This document shows positions 43,315 through 52,671 of a stretch of 64,000 bases of DNA, one piece after another. The notes under the pieces were generated by a model. That model did no database searches and had not been told where the DNA came from. It saw only the letters and a list, made by a program, of their open reading frames with translations. Origin of the DNA: Clostridiales bacterium oral taxon 876 str. F0540 (GTDB lineage: Bacteria > Bacillota > Clostridia > Clostridiales > Clostridiaceae); contig KE993509.1 in assembly GCA_000466585.1 (NCBI GenBank), positions 1 through 64,000 on the forward strand. Direction: 5' to 3'. Positions within the stretch are counted from its first letter, which is position 1. Each line of letters starts with the position of its first letter. Made by a program: the position numbers and the translations under genes.

Positions 43315-46300
43315 TTAAAACCCTGCGTTTATTAAAGTTTCACCTTCATCAACAATTTTCTTATCGTTTGCTGCTTCAGCAACCGCTTCTTCCTGTTTAT
43401 CATAATAAAGATTTTTAAAAGCAACAGACAGCATAAGTTTAATTCTATTAAGCTGATTTACTTCACTAGCTCCCGGATCATAATCTATAGCTGTTATATT
43501 TGCACCGGAGTATTTTGTCTTTAGTGCCTTTATCATGCCTTTACCTGTAACATGATTTGGAAGACAGGCAAATGGCTGCATGCAGATAACATTTTTAACC
43601 CCACTCTCAATAAGCTCAACCATTTCAGCTGTCAAGAACCATCCTTCACCGGTTTGGTTGCCCAAAGATAATATAGGTTCTGCTCCCTCTGCCAGCTTTC
43701 TTATGCTTTTAGGAGCCTCAAAACGCTTGCTTTTATGCAAAGCTCTTTTCATTTCCTTACGATAAAACTCCATTCCAAGTATAGCAGCATTACTGTAAAT
43801 TTGTCTTTTCTTAGTTCCTGAAAGATATTTATACTTAAAATTAGCATCATAAGCGCAGTAAAGCATAAAATCCATGAGGTCAGGCATTACAGCTTCAGCA
43901 CCTTCTTTTTCAATTACGTCAATTACATTATTATTAGCTGTTGGATGGAATTTAACAAGTATCTCACCTACAAGGCCAACCTTAGGCTTAATAATATCCT
44001 TCAAAGGAAGATTGTCAAAATCCTCAACTATTCTTTCAATATTTTTTCTAAACAGCTTAAGATCTCCCTTTGTTACGGACTCCTTACATCTATTTACCCA
44101 AGATTCATAAAGAAGATTAGCTGAGCCCTCAATTCTTTCATATGGTCTTGTCTTTAAAAGAACTCTCATTAAAAGGTCTCCATATACAAGCCCTATCATA
44201 GCTTTATTTAAAAGTCCTGCCGATATTTTAAAACCAGGATTTTTCTCCATTCCTAATGCATTAAGTGATATAACAGGAATATTATCATAGCCAGCTTCCT
44301 TCAAAGCTTTTCTCAAAAACCCTATATAATTTGTAGCTCTACAGCCACCTCCGGTTTGTGATATCAAAACTGCCAGCTTATTAACATCATACCTTCCTGA
44401 CTTTACTGCTTCAATTATTTGACCAACAACTATTATAGAAGGATAACAAGCATCGTTATTAACATATTTTAATCCTTCATCTACAGCCTTTGTATCAACT
44501 GACGGAAGTACCTCCACATTGTATCCTGATGCTTTAAAGGCTTCTTCAATAAATTGGAAATGAATTGGGGACATCTGAGGAGCAAGTATAGTATAATGCT
44601 CTCTCATTTTCTCAGTGAACATTATCTTGCTGTCAGTTGATGATGATCTTTCTATCTTAAAGCCGTTTCTTTCTCTCTCTTCCATAGCAGCCCTAAGTGA
44701 ACGCATACGAATTCTTGCTGCACCTAGATTATTACCTTCATCTATTTTTAATACTGTATATATCTTATTGTACTTATTTAATATTTCCTGTACCTGATCA
44801 GTTGTTACAGCATCAAGCCCACATCCAAAGGAATTGAGCTGAACTACCTCTATATTTTCCTGCTTTGCAGCAAAGCTTGCTGCTGCATAAAGCCTTGAAT
44901 GGTATACCCACTGATCTACTACCCTTAGTGGTCTTTCAACTTCACCAAGATGATCAATAGAATCTTCAGTAAGAACAGCCATTCCAAATTCAGTTATTAG
45001 GTTTGGAAGTCCGTGATTTATTTCAGGATCAACATGGTAAGGCCTTCCTGCAAGTACGATACCTTTTCTTCCAGTTTTATTTAGATAATCTAATACTTCC
45101 TCACCTTTTTTTCTTATATCAGCTCTAACTGCATCTTGTTCAGCCCATGCCTTTTCTACAGCTAAATCAACTTCTGGCTTTGACAAGTTAAAAGATTTTA
45201 ATTCCTCAAATAGTCTTTTTTTAAGCTTATTCTTATCATCAAAACCTAAGAAAGGATTCATGAAGGTTATATCCTTTTCTTTTAAAATATCCATGTTTGT
45301 CCTTATTACCTCTGCATAGGAAGTAACAATTGGACAGTTATAGTGGTTATCTGCCTGTGGATGTTCATTTCTTTCATAAGGCACGCATGGATAAAATATA
45401 AATTTAACTTCCTTATTAACTAAGCTCATTATATGGCCATGAGTTAATTTTGCTGGGTAACAAGCTGATTCAGAAGGTATAGTTTCTATTCCCAGTTCAT
45501 AAATAGCTTTGGAAGACCTAGGAGACAATTCAACTCTAAATTTAAGCTCTGTAAAGAAAGTGAACCAGAATGGGTAATTTTCATACATGTTTAATACTCT
45601 TGGTATTCCTACAATTCCTCTTTCTGCTTCTTCAGCTTTTAACGGCTTGTAACCAAATAGTCTTTTATATTTAAAATCATAAAGATTTGGTATATTCTCT
45701 TTAGTTCTGTTTAGTCCTAATGGTCTTTCACATCTGTTTCCAGAAATAAATTCTTTATCATCATTGAATTTATTTATAGTTAAAAGACAGTTATTACCGC
45801 AAAGACCGCATCTTCTCATTGAGCTTTCAGCAGTAAACACATCAAGTTCATCTCTTGAAACAAGTGAACTTTCTTTTGTTGAATCGTATCTTTCCCGGGC
45901 AATAAGTGCTGAACCAAAGGCTCCCATAAGTCCAGCCACATCAGGTCTTATTACTTCTCTTTCAGACACAAGTTCAAAGGCTCTTAGTACTGCATCATTA
46001 TAGAAGGTTCCACCTTGAACAATTATTTTTTCTCCCATTTCTTTAGGATTTCTTATTTTGATAACCTTTAACAGCGCATTTTTAATAACAGAATAAGAAA
46101 GTCCAGCAGAAATATCTCCAATAGTCGCACCCTCTTTTTGAGCCTGTTTTACCCTTGAATTCATAAATACAGTGCATCTAGAACCTAAATCCACGGGGTT
46201 TTCTGATTTTAAAGCTTCCTTAGCAAAGTCAGCAACTCCCATATTCAATGAGTTTGCAAAGGTTTCAATAAAGGAACCACAGCCGGATGAGCATGCCTCA

Positions 46301-47625
46301 TTTAATAAAATACTGTCGATTACTTTATTCTTAATCCTTAGGCACTTCATGTCTTGGCCGCCAATATCTAAAATGAAATCTACACCCGGAAGAAAGAATT
46401 CAGCAGCCTTATAGTGTGCAATAGTCTCAATTTCACCTATATCTATATTTAAAGCCGCTTTAAGAAGAGCCTCTCCATAGCCGGTAACTGTAGAATTAAC
46501 TATTTTTGCATTTAAAGGCATCATTCCATATAATTCTTTTAATATTTTTATAGTGCTCTTTAAAGGGCTGCCGGCATTACTTCCATAATAGGAATATAAC
46601 ATTGCTCCCTCTTCATCAATTAGTACCGCTTTAGTTGTAGTTGAACCAGCGTCAATACCTAAATAGCAATTTCCTTCATAATTGCGCAATTCTTTTCTTT
46701 TAACCTTGTCTTTATCATGTCTATCTCTAAAGTCAGCTAATTCTTTTTCATTTGCAAATAGTGGTCGTAATCTTTGTACCTCATGAGATACTACATCCTT
46801 TATCTCCATAGTTTTATTCATTAACTCTATGAAAGACATAGTTTCCTGTTCTGATGAAGCCAATGCAGCTCCGATGGCAACAAAAAGCTGCGAGTTATTT
46901 GGAAAAATTATTTGTTCCTCAGATAAGTTAAGTGTTTCAACAAATCTTTTTCTAAGCTCAGATAGGAAATAAAGAGGCCCTCCTAAAAAAGCTACTCTCC
47001 CTCTAATTGGTTTTCCACAGGCAAGTCCACTAATCGTCTGATTGACTACAGCCTGAAACACAGAAGCTGCAATATCTTCTTTAGCAGCTCCCTCATTTAA
47101 GAGAGGTTGTATATCTGTTTTAGCAAAAACACCACACCTAGCCGCTATTGGATAAATAACTTTATGATTCTTTGCAAGCTCGTTTAATCCTGAAGCATCA
47201 GTTTGAAGAAGTGAAGCCATCTGATCTATAAATGCTCCAGTTCCTCCCGCGCAAGTCCCATTCATTCTTTGATCTACTCCTGAATCGAAGTAGGTTATTT
47301 TTGCGTCTTCTCCTCCAAGCTCTATTGCTACATCAGTTTGAGGTATATATCTTTCTACTGCTTTTGTCCCGGCAATCACTTCCTGTATGAAGGGTACATT
47401 AAGCCATTTTGAAACAGAAAGTCCGCCTGAACCTGTTACTGTTATAGTAATAGTGCTATCTTTAAACAAATCAAAGGTTTCTTTAACTAAATTTAATATA
47501 GTCTTTTTAATATCAGAGTAATGTCTTTCATATCTATGATAAATTATATTATTGTTTTCATCTAAAATAACCAATTTAACTGTAGTTGAACCTGCATCTA
47601 GTCCTAAACGTAACAACCTATCCAT
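43315..47625 (-). CDS. Giant acyl-CoA dehydratase activase-like protein (BadF/BadG type with DUF2229)
   Basis: This 1436-residue protein joins two ASKHA ATPase domains of the BcrA/BadF/HgdC type. The first starts at DAGSTTVK (about residue 10) and has GTCAGGTGAFIDQ. The second, near residue 320, has DAGSTTTKAVLID and NEACSSGCGSFIE. After a cysteine-rich link (RRCGLCGNNC) come a DUF2229 domain and an HgdB-like part with GCGLDAVTTDQ. Each ATPase keeps the Cys that binds the bridging 4Fe-4S cluster in known activators. Small activators (about 260 residues) drive radical 2-hydroxyacyl-CoA dehydratases; no such dehydratase is nearby. The start codon is reached through an unusual hairpin (47631-47651). 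Confidence 0.85.
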   Translation of the reverse strand: MDRLLRLGLDAGSTTVKLVILDENNNIIYHRYERHYSDIKKTILNLVKETFDLFKDSTITITVTGSGGLSVSKWLNVPFIQEVIAGTKAVERYIPQTDVAIELGGEDAKITYFDSGVDQRMNGTCAGGTGAFIDQMASLLQTDASGLNELAKNHKVIYPIAARCGVFAKTDIQPLLNEGAAKEDIAASVFQAVVNQTISGLACGKPIRGRVAFLGGPLYFLSELRKRFVETLNLSEEQIIFPNNSQLFVAIGAALASSEQETMSFIELMNKTMEIKDVVSHEVQRLRPLFANEKELADFRDRHDKDKVKRKELRNYEGNCYLGIDAGSTTTKAVLIDEEGAMLYSYYGSNAGSPLKSTIKILKELYGMMPLNAKIVNSTVTGYGEALLKAALNIDIGEIETIAHYKAAEFFLPGVDFILDIGGQDMKCLRIKNKVIDSILLNEACSSGCGSFIETFANSLNMGVADFAKEALKSENPVDLGSRCTVFMNSRVKQAQKEGATIGDISAGLSYSVIKNALLKVIKIRNPKEMGEKIIVQGGTFYNDAVLRAFELVSEREVIRPDVAGLMGAFGSALIARERYDSTKESSLVSRDELDVFTAESSMRRCGLCGNNCLLTINKFNDDKEFISGNRCERPLGLNRTKENIPNLYDFKYKRLFGYKPLKAEEAERGIVGIPRVLNMYENYPFWFTFFTELKFRVELSPRSSKAIYELGIETIPSESACYPAKLTHGHIMSLVNKEVKFIFYPCVPYERNEHPQADNHYNCPIVTSYAEVIRTNMDILKEKDITFMNPFLGFDDKNKLKKRLFEELKSFNLSKPEVDLAVEKAWAEQDAVRADIRKKGEEVLDYLNKTGRKGIVLAGRPYHVDPEINHGLPNLITEFGMAVLTEDSIDHLGEVERPLRVVDQWVYHSRLYAAASFAAKQENIEVVQLNSFGCGLDAVTTDQVQEILNKYNKIYTVLKIDEGNNLGAARIRMRSLRAAMEERERNGFKIERSSSTDSKIMFTEKMREHYTILAPQMSPIHFQFIEEAFKASGYNVEVLPSVDTKAVDEGLKYVNNDACYPSIIVVGQIIEAVKSGRYDVNKLAVLISQTGGGCRATNYIGFLRKALKEAGYDNIPVISLNALGMEKNPGFKISAGLLNKAMIGLVYGDLLMRVLLKTRPYERIEGSANLLYESWVNRCKESVTKGDLKLFRKNIERIVEDFDNLPLKDIIKPKVGLVGEILVKFHPTANNNVIDVIEKEGAEAVMPDLMDFMLYCAYDANFKYKYLSGTKKRQIYSNAAILGMEFYRKEMKRALHKSKRFEAPKSIRKLAEGAEPILSLGNQTGEGWFLTAEMVELIESGVKNVICMQPFACLPNHVTGKGMIKALKTKYSGANITAIDYDPGASEVNQLNRIKLMLSVAFKNLYYDKQEEAVAEAANDKKIVDEGETLINAGF

Positions 47626-47663
47626 AAACTTATAGCTTTAAAAAAGCTATAATACCCCCCTCC
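47626..47663 (-). promoter_or_regulatory. Ribosome binding site with a hairpin between Shine-Dalgarno and ATG
   Basis: The Shine-Dalgarno GGAGGGGGG (47655-47663) is 29 nt from the ATG. The gap contains a perfect 9-bp hairpin, TATAGCTTT-TTT-AAAGCTATA (47631-47651). With the hairpin folded, 3 nt plus 5 nt remain, giving a spacing of 8 nt. There is no other start codon between, and an in-frame stop (TAG) lies just upstream. The T4 gene 38 initiation region is a known example of the same device. Confidence 0.7.
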
Positions 47664-47763
47664 AAAATAAAATTAAATTAAAAAATTTATAAAAATTACT
47701 GATGTTAATTAAAATATATTATTAATTATATTACTTTAACACCTGTTCTTCAACATTAAATAA

Positions 47764-47800
47764 AAGTCCAAATGACACTCTAACATGCCACTTGGACCTT
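47764..47800 (-). terminator. Terminator of the atp operon
   Basis: Minus-strand 12-bp stem (47786-47797 with 47766-47777, two G-U pairs) with an 8-nt loop, followed by TTTTATTT. It begins 5 nt after the atpC stop codon. Confidence 0.85.
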
Positions 47801-47802
47801 TA

Positions 47803-48201
47803 CTATTCCTTAACTTTAATTCTGGCTAACGCTCTTCTAAGCTTTAACTCTGCTTTTTTGTATTCAGCACCTTCTTTTCCAACTATAAGATGCTCTGCCT
47901 TTTTTCTGGCTTCTTCAGCTCTAGCTAAATCTATTTCTTCAGGCCACTCGGCAGTTTCGCATAAGAAGTTAACCTCATTATTATTAATTTTTAGCATTCC
48001 AGTGGAGGTAAAGAGCTTTAAGCTTTTATTATCAACTGTTTTAAACAGTGTAACAGTTGGTGTTAATGCAGTGATCATAGCTTCGTGACCAGGAAGTATT
48101 TCAAATCTTCCTAAATCATTTTCTGTTGTAAGTTCTTTAACTTCTCCATTAAATACTTTTCTTTCTGGAGTTAATATACTAAGCTTTAAGTTTTCACTCA
48201 T
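47803..48201 (-). CDS. atpC: F-type ATP synthase epsilon subunit
   Basis: This 132-residue subunit belongs to the central stalk of F1. The N-terminal beta sandwich (LKLSILTPERKVFNGEVKELT and GRFEILPGHEAMITAL) is unmistakable, and the C-terminal helix pair (RAEEARKKAEHLI, then KAELKLRRALARIKV) is present, so inhibition of ATP hydrolysis by the extended helix is possible. It is the last gene of the operon, 13 nt after atpD. Confidence 0.95.
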   Translation of the reverse strand: MSENLKLSILTPERKVFNGEVKELTTENDLGRFEILPGHEAMITALTPTVTLFKTVDNKSLKLFTSTGMLKINNNEVNFLCETAEWPEEIDLARAEEARKKAEHLIVGKEGAEYKKAELKLRRALARIKVKE

Positions 48202-48214
48202 TTATATTCACTCC

Positions 48215-49615
48215 TTACTCTCCCATCATTTTCTTAGCATTCTCAACTGCTTCATCAATTGTTCCAACAAATAAAAATGCTGCTTCTGGAAGATTATCGT
48301 GCTTTCCTTCAAGTATTTCCTTAAAACCCCTTACTGTTTCTTTTACTGAAACAAACTTACCTGGTATACCAGTAAATTGCTCTCCAACAGTAAATGGCTG
48401 TGAAAGGAATCTTTGAATTTTTCTTGCCCTTGCTACTACTAATTTATCTTCATCAGATAATTCATCAATACCTAGTATTGCTATAATATCTTGAAGTTCT
48501 TTATATCTTTCAAGAATATGCTTAACATCATTAGCAACTTTGTAATGCTCTTCACCAACAATTCTTGGATCTAGTATTCTTGAAGTAGAATCAAGTGGAT
48601 CTACTGCTGGATAAATACCAAGTTCAACTATTGCTCTTGATAAAACTGTAGTTGCATCAAGGTGGGCAAAAGTAGTTGCTGGTGCTGGGTCAGTTAAGTC
48701 ATCAGCTGGAACATAAACTGCTTGAACAGAAGTGATTGATCCATGCTTTGTAGAAGTAATTCTTTCCTGAAGAGCTCCCATTTCTACTGCAAGTGTAGGC
48801 TGATAACCAACAGCACTAGGAATTCTTCCAAGAAGAGCTGAAACTTCTGAACCAGCTTGTGTAAATCTAAATATATTATCTATAAACAAAAGTACGTCCT
48901 GACCTTGATCTCTGAAATATTCTGCCATAGTAAGACCAGTTAAAGCAACTCTCATTCTTGCTCCAGGAGGTTCATTCATTTGACCGAATACCAGTGCAGT
49001 TTTATCTATAACCCCTGATTCTTTCATTTCAAAATAAAGGTCATTACCTTCTCTTGTTCTTTCTCCAACACCGGTAAATACTGAAATACCACCGTGCTGT
49101 TTTGCTATATTATTGATAAGTTCCTGTATTAAAACTGTCTTACCAACACCTGCTCCGCCAAACAGGCCTATCTTACCACCTCTTTGATAAGGTGCTATAA
49201 GATCTATAACCTTAATACCGGTTTCAAACATTTCTGGTGAAACTGATTGCTCTTCAAAACTTGGAGCTGGTCTGTGAATTGGATAGTAAAGATTTGCCTT
49301 TACAGCATCACCTTCATCTATCGCCTCTCCTAAAACATTAAATAGCCTTCCTAAAGTTTCTTTACCAACAGGAACTGATATAGGTTTTCCAGTATCTACA
49401 GCTTCCATTCCTCTTTTTAGACCTTCTGTGGAATCCATAGCTATAGTTCTAACTACGTCGTCTCCTATATGCTGTTCGACTTCAACTATTAAAGCCTTAT
49501 CCTTGCCAGTTTTAACTTCAATGGCATTATATATGCTAGGAAGATTTTCTGAATTAAACTTAATGTCTACAACAGGTCCTATAACCTGTATAACCTTACC
49601 ACTATTTTCAGACAT
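48215..49615 (-). CDS. atpD: F-type ATP synthase beta subunit
   Basis: This 466-residue catalytic subunit has Walker A GGAGVGKT and the catalytic Glu in GERTREGNDLY. Walker B reads VLLFIDNIFRF and the DELSEED loop appears as DELSDEDK. The start is ATG 49615 (MSENSGKV) with GGAGGG about 8 nt upstream; a longer in-frame start at 49648 is rejected because GGAGGG would then be inside the gene. The region before it is unusual, with a 19-codon frame overlapping this start and two hairpins. It is co-transcribed with atpG upstream and atpC downstream. Confidence 0.97.
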   Translation of the reverse strand: MSENSGKVIQVIGPVVDIKFNSENLPSIYNAIEVKTGKDKALIVEVEQHIGDDVVRTIAMDSTEGLKRGMEAVDTGKPISVPVGKETLGRLFNVLGEAIDEGDAVKANLYYPIHRPAPSFEEQSVSPEMFETGIKVIDLIAPYQRGGKIGLFGGAGVGKTVLIQELINNIAKQHGGISVFTGVGERTREGNDLYFEMKESGVIDKTALVFGQMNEPPGARMRVALTGLTMAEYFRDQGQDVLLFIDNIFRFTQAGSEVSALLGRIPSAVGYQPTLAVEMGALQERITSTKHGSITSVQAVYVPADDLTDPAPATTFAHLDATTVLSRAIVELGIYPAVDPLDSTSRILDPRIVGEEHYKVANDVKHILERYKELQDIIAILGIDELSDEDKLVVARARKIQRFLSQPFTVGEQFTGIPGKFVSVKETVRGFKEILEGKHDNLPEAAFLFVGTIDEAVENAKKMMGE

Positions 49616-49667
49616 CAGATACCCTCCTGTACTCCTTATTCTGTACATGATGATTATCAGTCATCAT
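49608..49667 (-). CDS. Possible leader peptide overlapping the atpD start
   Basis: This 19-codon frame starts at an ATGATG pair right after AGGAGG (49669-49674) and ends with a TGA that overlaps the first codons of atpD in another frame (the ATG of atpD is inside it). The start codons lie in a small perfect hairpin (CATGATGA/TCATCATG, 49646-49653/49661-49668). The peptide (MMTDNHHVQNKEYRRVSDV) has no recognised motif. It could couple or gate atpD translation, or be a chance frame. Confidence 0.25.
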   Translation of the reverse strand: MMTDNHHVQNKEYRRVSDV

Positions 49668-49688
49668 GCCTCCTGTTATCCTTATACT

Positions 49689-49717
49689 AAGCGTAAGGAT
49701 TGATAATCCTTACGCTT
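49689..49717 (-). promoter_or_regulatory. Perfect 13-bp hairpin between atpG and atpD
   Basis: AAGCGTAAGGATT-GAT-AATCCTTACGCTT is an exact inverted repeat with a 3-nt loop. It has no T run after it on the minus strand, so it is more likely an mRNA processing or stability structure, setting a boundary between atpG and the abundant beta subunit message, than a terminator. Confidence 0.65.
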
Positions 49718-49728
49718 GTTGTACTATT

Positions 49729-50580
49729 CTATTTCTGTGCCTCTGCTCCGCCAACAATTTCAGTTATTTCTTGAGTTATGGCACTTTGTCTCATACTGTT
49801 ATACTGCAACTTCAATTTATCTAATAATTCATTAGCATTTTTAGTTGCACCGTCCATGGCAGACATTCTTGTTGACTGCTCGCTGGTCTTAGAATTAACT
49901 AGAAAATTAAGCATTTTTTCTCTTAAATATAACGGAATAATATCCTCTAGCATAGTATTCAAATCAGGCTCAAACCTAATAACATCATTTGGCTCTTCAG
50001 CTGTTTCATGCTTTAAAGGCAGAAGTCTATCAACAATAATTTCCTGCTTTGATTGTGCGAAAAACTTTGCATATACCACATTTATTTCTCCTGCCTCACC
50101 ATTTTCATACATCTTCATGGCAGAATATGCAAAATCATTTGCATCTCCTAAATTAGGTAGGTCTGGTATATTAATATATTTATCTTTTACTTCATAGTTA
50201 AATCTATTAAAGTAAGATACTCCTTTTTCGCCTACTACAGTTATTATAGAATTCTCTCTGTCCTTTTTAATTTCTTCTACAGCTCTGTTTAGCACATTTA
50301 AATTAAAAGATCCGCATAATCCTGAGTCTGAAGTCAATACAATATATAATTTTTTCTTGCTTCCGTTACCATCTTTGTAGATGCTGCTTCCATCATAACT
50401 TTTCAGAATATCTTCTAGCATATTATTTAAGGATTCATTATAAGAATTATTAACCTCTAATAAATCCTTAGTTTTTCGGAGCTTAGCAGTGGCAACAAGT
50501 CCCATGGCCTTTGTTATTTTCTTTGTATTTGTTACAGATTTAATTCTTCTTTTAATACCTAAAAGTCCTGAACCTGCCAC
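49729..50580 (-). CDS. atpG: F-type ATP synthase gamma subunit
   Basis: This 283-residue subunit is the rotating shaft of F1. The N-terminal helix (GIKRRIKSVTNTKKITKAMGLVATAKLRK) and the C-terminal helix (MSAMDGATKNANELLDKLKLQYNSMRQSAITQEITEIVGG) are the conserved coiled coil. Translation probably starts at GTG 50580, 8 nt after GGGAGG; an upstream GTG at 50589 touches the Shine-Dalgarno. It lies between atpA and atpD in the standard order. Confidence 0.95.
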   Translation of the reverse strand: MAGSGLLGIKRRIKSVTNTKKITKAMGLVATAKLRKTKDLLEVNNSYNESLNNMLEDILKSYDGSSIYKDGNGSKKKLYIVLTSDSGLCGSFNLNVLNRAVEEIKKDRENSIITVVGEKGVSYFNRFNYEVKDKYINIPDLPNLGDANDFAYSAMKMYENGEAGEINVVYAKFFAQSKQEIIVDRLLPLKHETAEEPNDVIRFEPDLNTMLEDIIPLYLREKMLNFLVNSKTSEQSTRMSAMDGATKNANELLDKLKLQYNSMRQSAITQEITEIVGGAEAQK

Positions 50581-50604
50581 AGAAAACACCTCCCTCAGAA
50601 GCTA

Positions 50605-52122
50605 TTATTGTTCAGCTTTAAAATCTTTTTTATATTCGTTTATTGCCTCTGAAAGAGCCTTCTTTATTTCATCTGTTAATTCTTTTTTGTCTACTATCAT
50701 CGCGCCTACTTCTCTATGATGAGCATCCATAAATTCTAGGAAGCCTTTTTCAAAAGCTTTTATTTTGGAAACTTCAATATCCATAAGGAAGTCATTAACA
50801 GCTGCATAAAGAATCATTATTTGTTTTTCAACAGGCACTGGCTTATATTGATCCTGTTTTAATATTTCAGTAATTCTTTTACCTTTTTCAAGTCTTCTCT
50901 TCGCTTCTTTATCAAGGTCTGAACCAAATTGTGAAAATGCAGCAAGTTCTCTATATTGTGCAAGGTCAAGCCTTAATGTACCTGAAACTTGCTTCATAGC
51001 CTTAATTTGAGCACTTCCCCCAACTCTGGAAACTGATATACCGGCATTAACCGCTGGTCTCTGACCTGCAAAGAAAAGCTCGGATTCAAGGAATATCTGT
51101 CCATCTGTTATAGATATAACGTTTGTTGGAATGTATGCTGTAACGTCTCCGGCCAGCGTTTCAATTATAGGAAGAGCTGTAATGGAACCTCCGCCTAATT
51201 TAGCTGAAAGCTTAGCCGCTCTTTCCAATAGTCTTGAGTGAAGGTAGAATACGTCACCTGGGTAAGCTTCTCTTCCCGGTGGTCTTCTAAGAAGCAGAGC
51301 CATTGCTCTATAGGCAGATGCATGCTTCGATAAATCATCGTATATAATTAATACATGCTTTCCTTTATTCATAAAATACTCACCCATACTGCAGCCAGCA
51401 TATGGTGAAAGGAATTGACGTGGAGCTGTTTCTGATGCTGTTGAAGATACAATTATTGTATAATCCATCGCTCCCATTTCAGTTAAAGTATTATATATAT
51501 GGGCAACTGTAGATTGTTTTTGTCCTATAGCCACATATATACAAATTACATCTTTTCCCTTTTGATTTATTATAGTATCTAAAGCAAGTGCTGTTTTACC
51601 AGTTTGTCTATCACCTATAATAAGTTCTCTTTGGCCTTTTCCGATTGGGATCATAGAGTCTATAGCTTTAATACCAGTTTGAAGCGGTTCTTTAACAGAT
51701 TGTCTTTCTATAACACCGGGTGCTATAATTTCTGTTGGTCTGTATTCTGATGCTTTTATAGGACCTTTTCCATCTATAGGCTGGCCAAGAGCATCAACTA
51801 CCCTTCCAAGAAGAGCATCTCCAACTGGAACTTCAACTACTCTTCCAGTTCTTTTTACTATATCGCCTTCTTTAATTCCTGTCTCGCTTCCAAGAAGAAC
51901 TGCGCCAACATTATCTTGCTCTAAGTTAAGAGCCATACCAAATACGCCATTAGAGAATTCAAGAAGTTCTCCTTGCATACATTCATCTAATCCATATATT
52001 CTGGCAACTCCGTCACCTACCTGTATTACTGTACCTGAATCTATAGTCTCCAATCTATTTTCGTATCTTTCTATCTGTTGTCTTATAATAGACGTAATTT
52101 CTTCAGGTCTTATATTCATCAT
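50605..52122 (-). CDS. atpA: F-type ATP synthase alpha subunit
   Basis: This 505-residue non-catalytic nucleotide-binding subunit has Walker A GDRQTGKT, VIIYDDLSKHA as Walker B, the family signature PAVNAGISVSRVGGSAQ, and a normal C-terminal helical domain. The start is ATG 52122, with a second ATG following directly; GAGGTGA precedes both. The gap to atpH is only 7 nt. It assembles with beta into the F1 hexamer. Confidence 0.97.
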   Translation of the reverse strand: MMNIRPEEITSIIRQQIERYENRLETIDSGTVIQVGDGVARIYGLDECMQGELLEFSNGVFGMALNLEQDNVGAVLLGSETGIKEGDIVKRTGRVVEVPVGDALLGRVVDALGQPIDGKGPIKASEYRPTEIIAPGVIERQSVKEPLQTGIKAIDSMIPIGKGQRELIIGDRQTGKTALALDTIINQKGKDVICIYVAIGQKQSTVAHIYNTLTEMGAMDYTIIVSSTASETAPRQFLSPYAGCSMGEYFMNKGKHVLIIYDDLSKHASAYRAMALLLRRPPGREAYPGDVFYLHSRLLERAAKLSAKLGGGSITALPIIETLAGDVTAYIPTNVISITDGQIFLESELFFAGQRPAVNAGISVSRVGGSAQIKAMKQVSGTLRLDLAQYRELAAFSQFGSDLDKEAKRRLEKGKRITEILKQDQYKPVPVEKQIMILYAAVNDFLMDIEVSKIKAFEKGFLEFMDAHHREVGAMIVDKKELTDEIKKALSEAINEYKKDFKAEQ

Positions 52123-52129
52123 TTCACCT

Positions 52130-52669
52130 CTATTCTGCTTTAAGGGTTAGCTTTCTTATCTCATCAAATCTAGTCTTTAATGTTCCATCAATGACATCAT
52201 TGCCTACTCTTACATAAACACCGCCAATTATTTCTTTATCAATTTCTTCATTGAAAATAATTGTCTTGTTGTATTTTTTTTCAAGTTTTTTCTTAAGATC
52301 AGCTTTCTCATCTTCCATTAGCGGAACAACTGTTTTAATATAAGCAATAACTGTTTTGTTCTTTTCAAGATGAATCTTCTTCATCTCATCCAATATACCG
52401 CTTAAATTTAAAATTCTATTTTTTTCGATTAGTATTAATAAAAAAGAAAGTACATCATCACTGATTCTACCCTTAAATATACTTTCAAACATATCTTTTT
52501 TCTTAGAAGTACTTAAATGAGGATGTTTTACAATTTGTAAAAACTCCTCATTTCCATGCACAATTTTTATAACTTCACTTAACTCATCTAAATATTCTTC
52601 TGCTTTACCTTTTTCCTCGGAAACTTCATATAAGGCAAGTGCGTATCTTCTGTCTAGGTATTCCTGCAT
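52130..52669 (-). CDS. atpH: F-type ATP synthase delta subunit
   Basis: This 179-residue stator protein (OSCP type) links F1 to the b subunits. The N-terminal helical bundle begins YALALYEVSEEKGKAEEYLDEL, and the conserved C-terminal segment IDKEIIGGVYVRVGNDVIDGTLKTR is present. It begins 2 nt after atpF and ends 7 nt before atpA. Confidence 0.93.
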   Translation of the reverse strand: MQEYLDRRYALALYEVSEEKGKAEEYLDELSEVIKIVHGNEEFLQIVKHPHLSTSKKKDMFESIFKGRISDDVLSFLLILIEKNRILNLSGILDEMKKIHLEKNKTVIAYIKTVVPLMEDEKADLKKKLEKKYNKTIIFNEEIDKEIIGGVYVRVGNDVIDGTLKTRFDEIRKLTLKAE

Positions 52670-52671
52670 TC

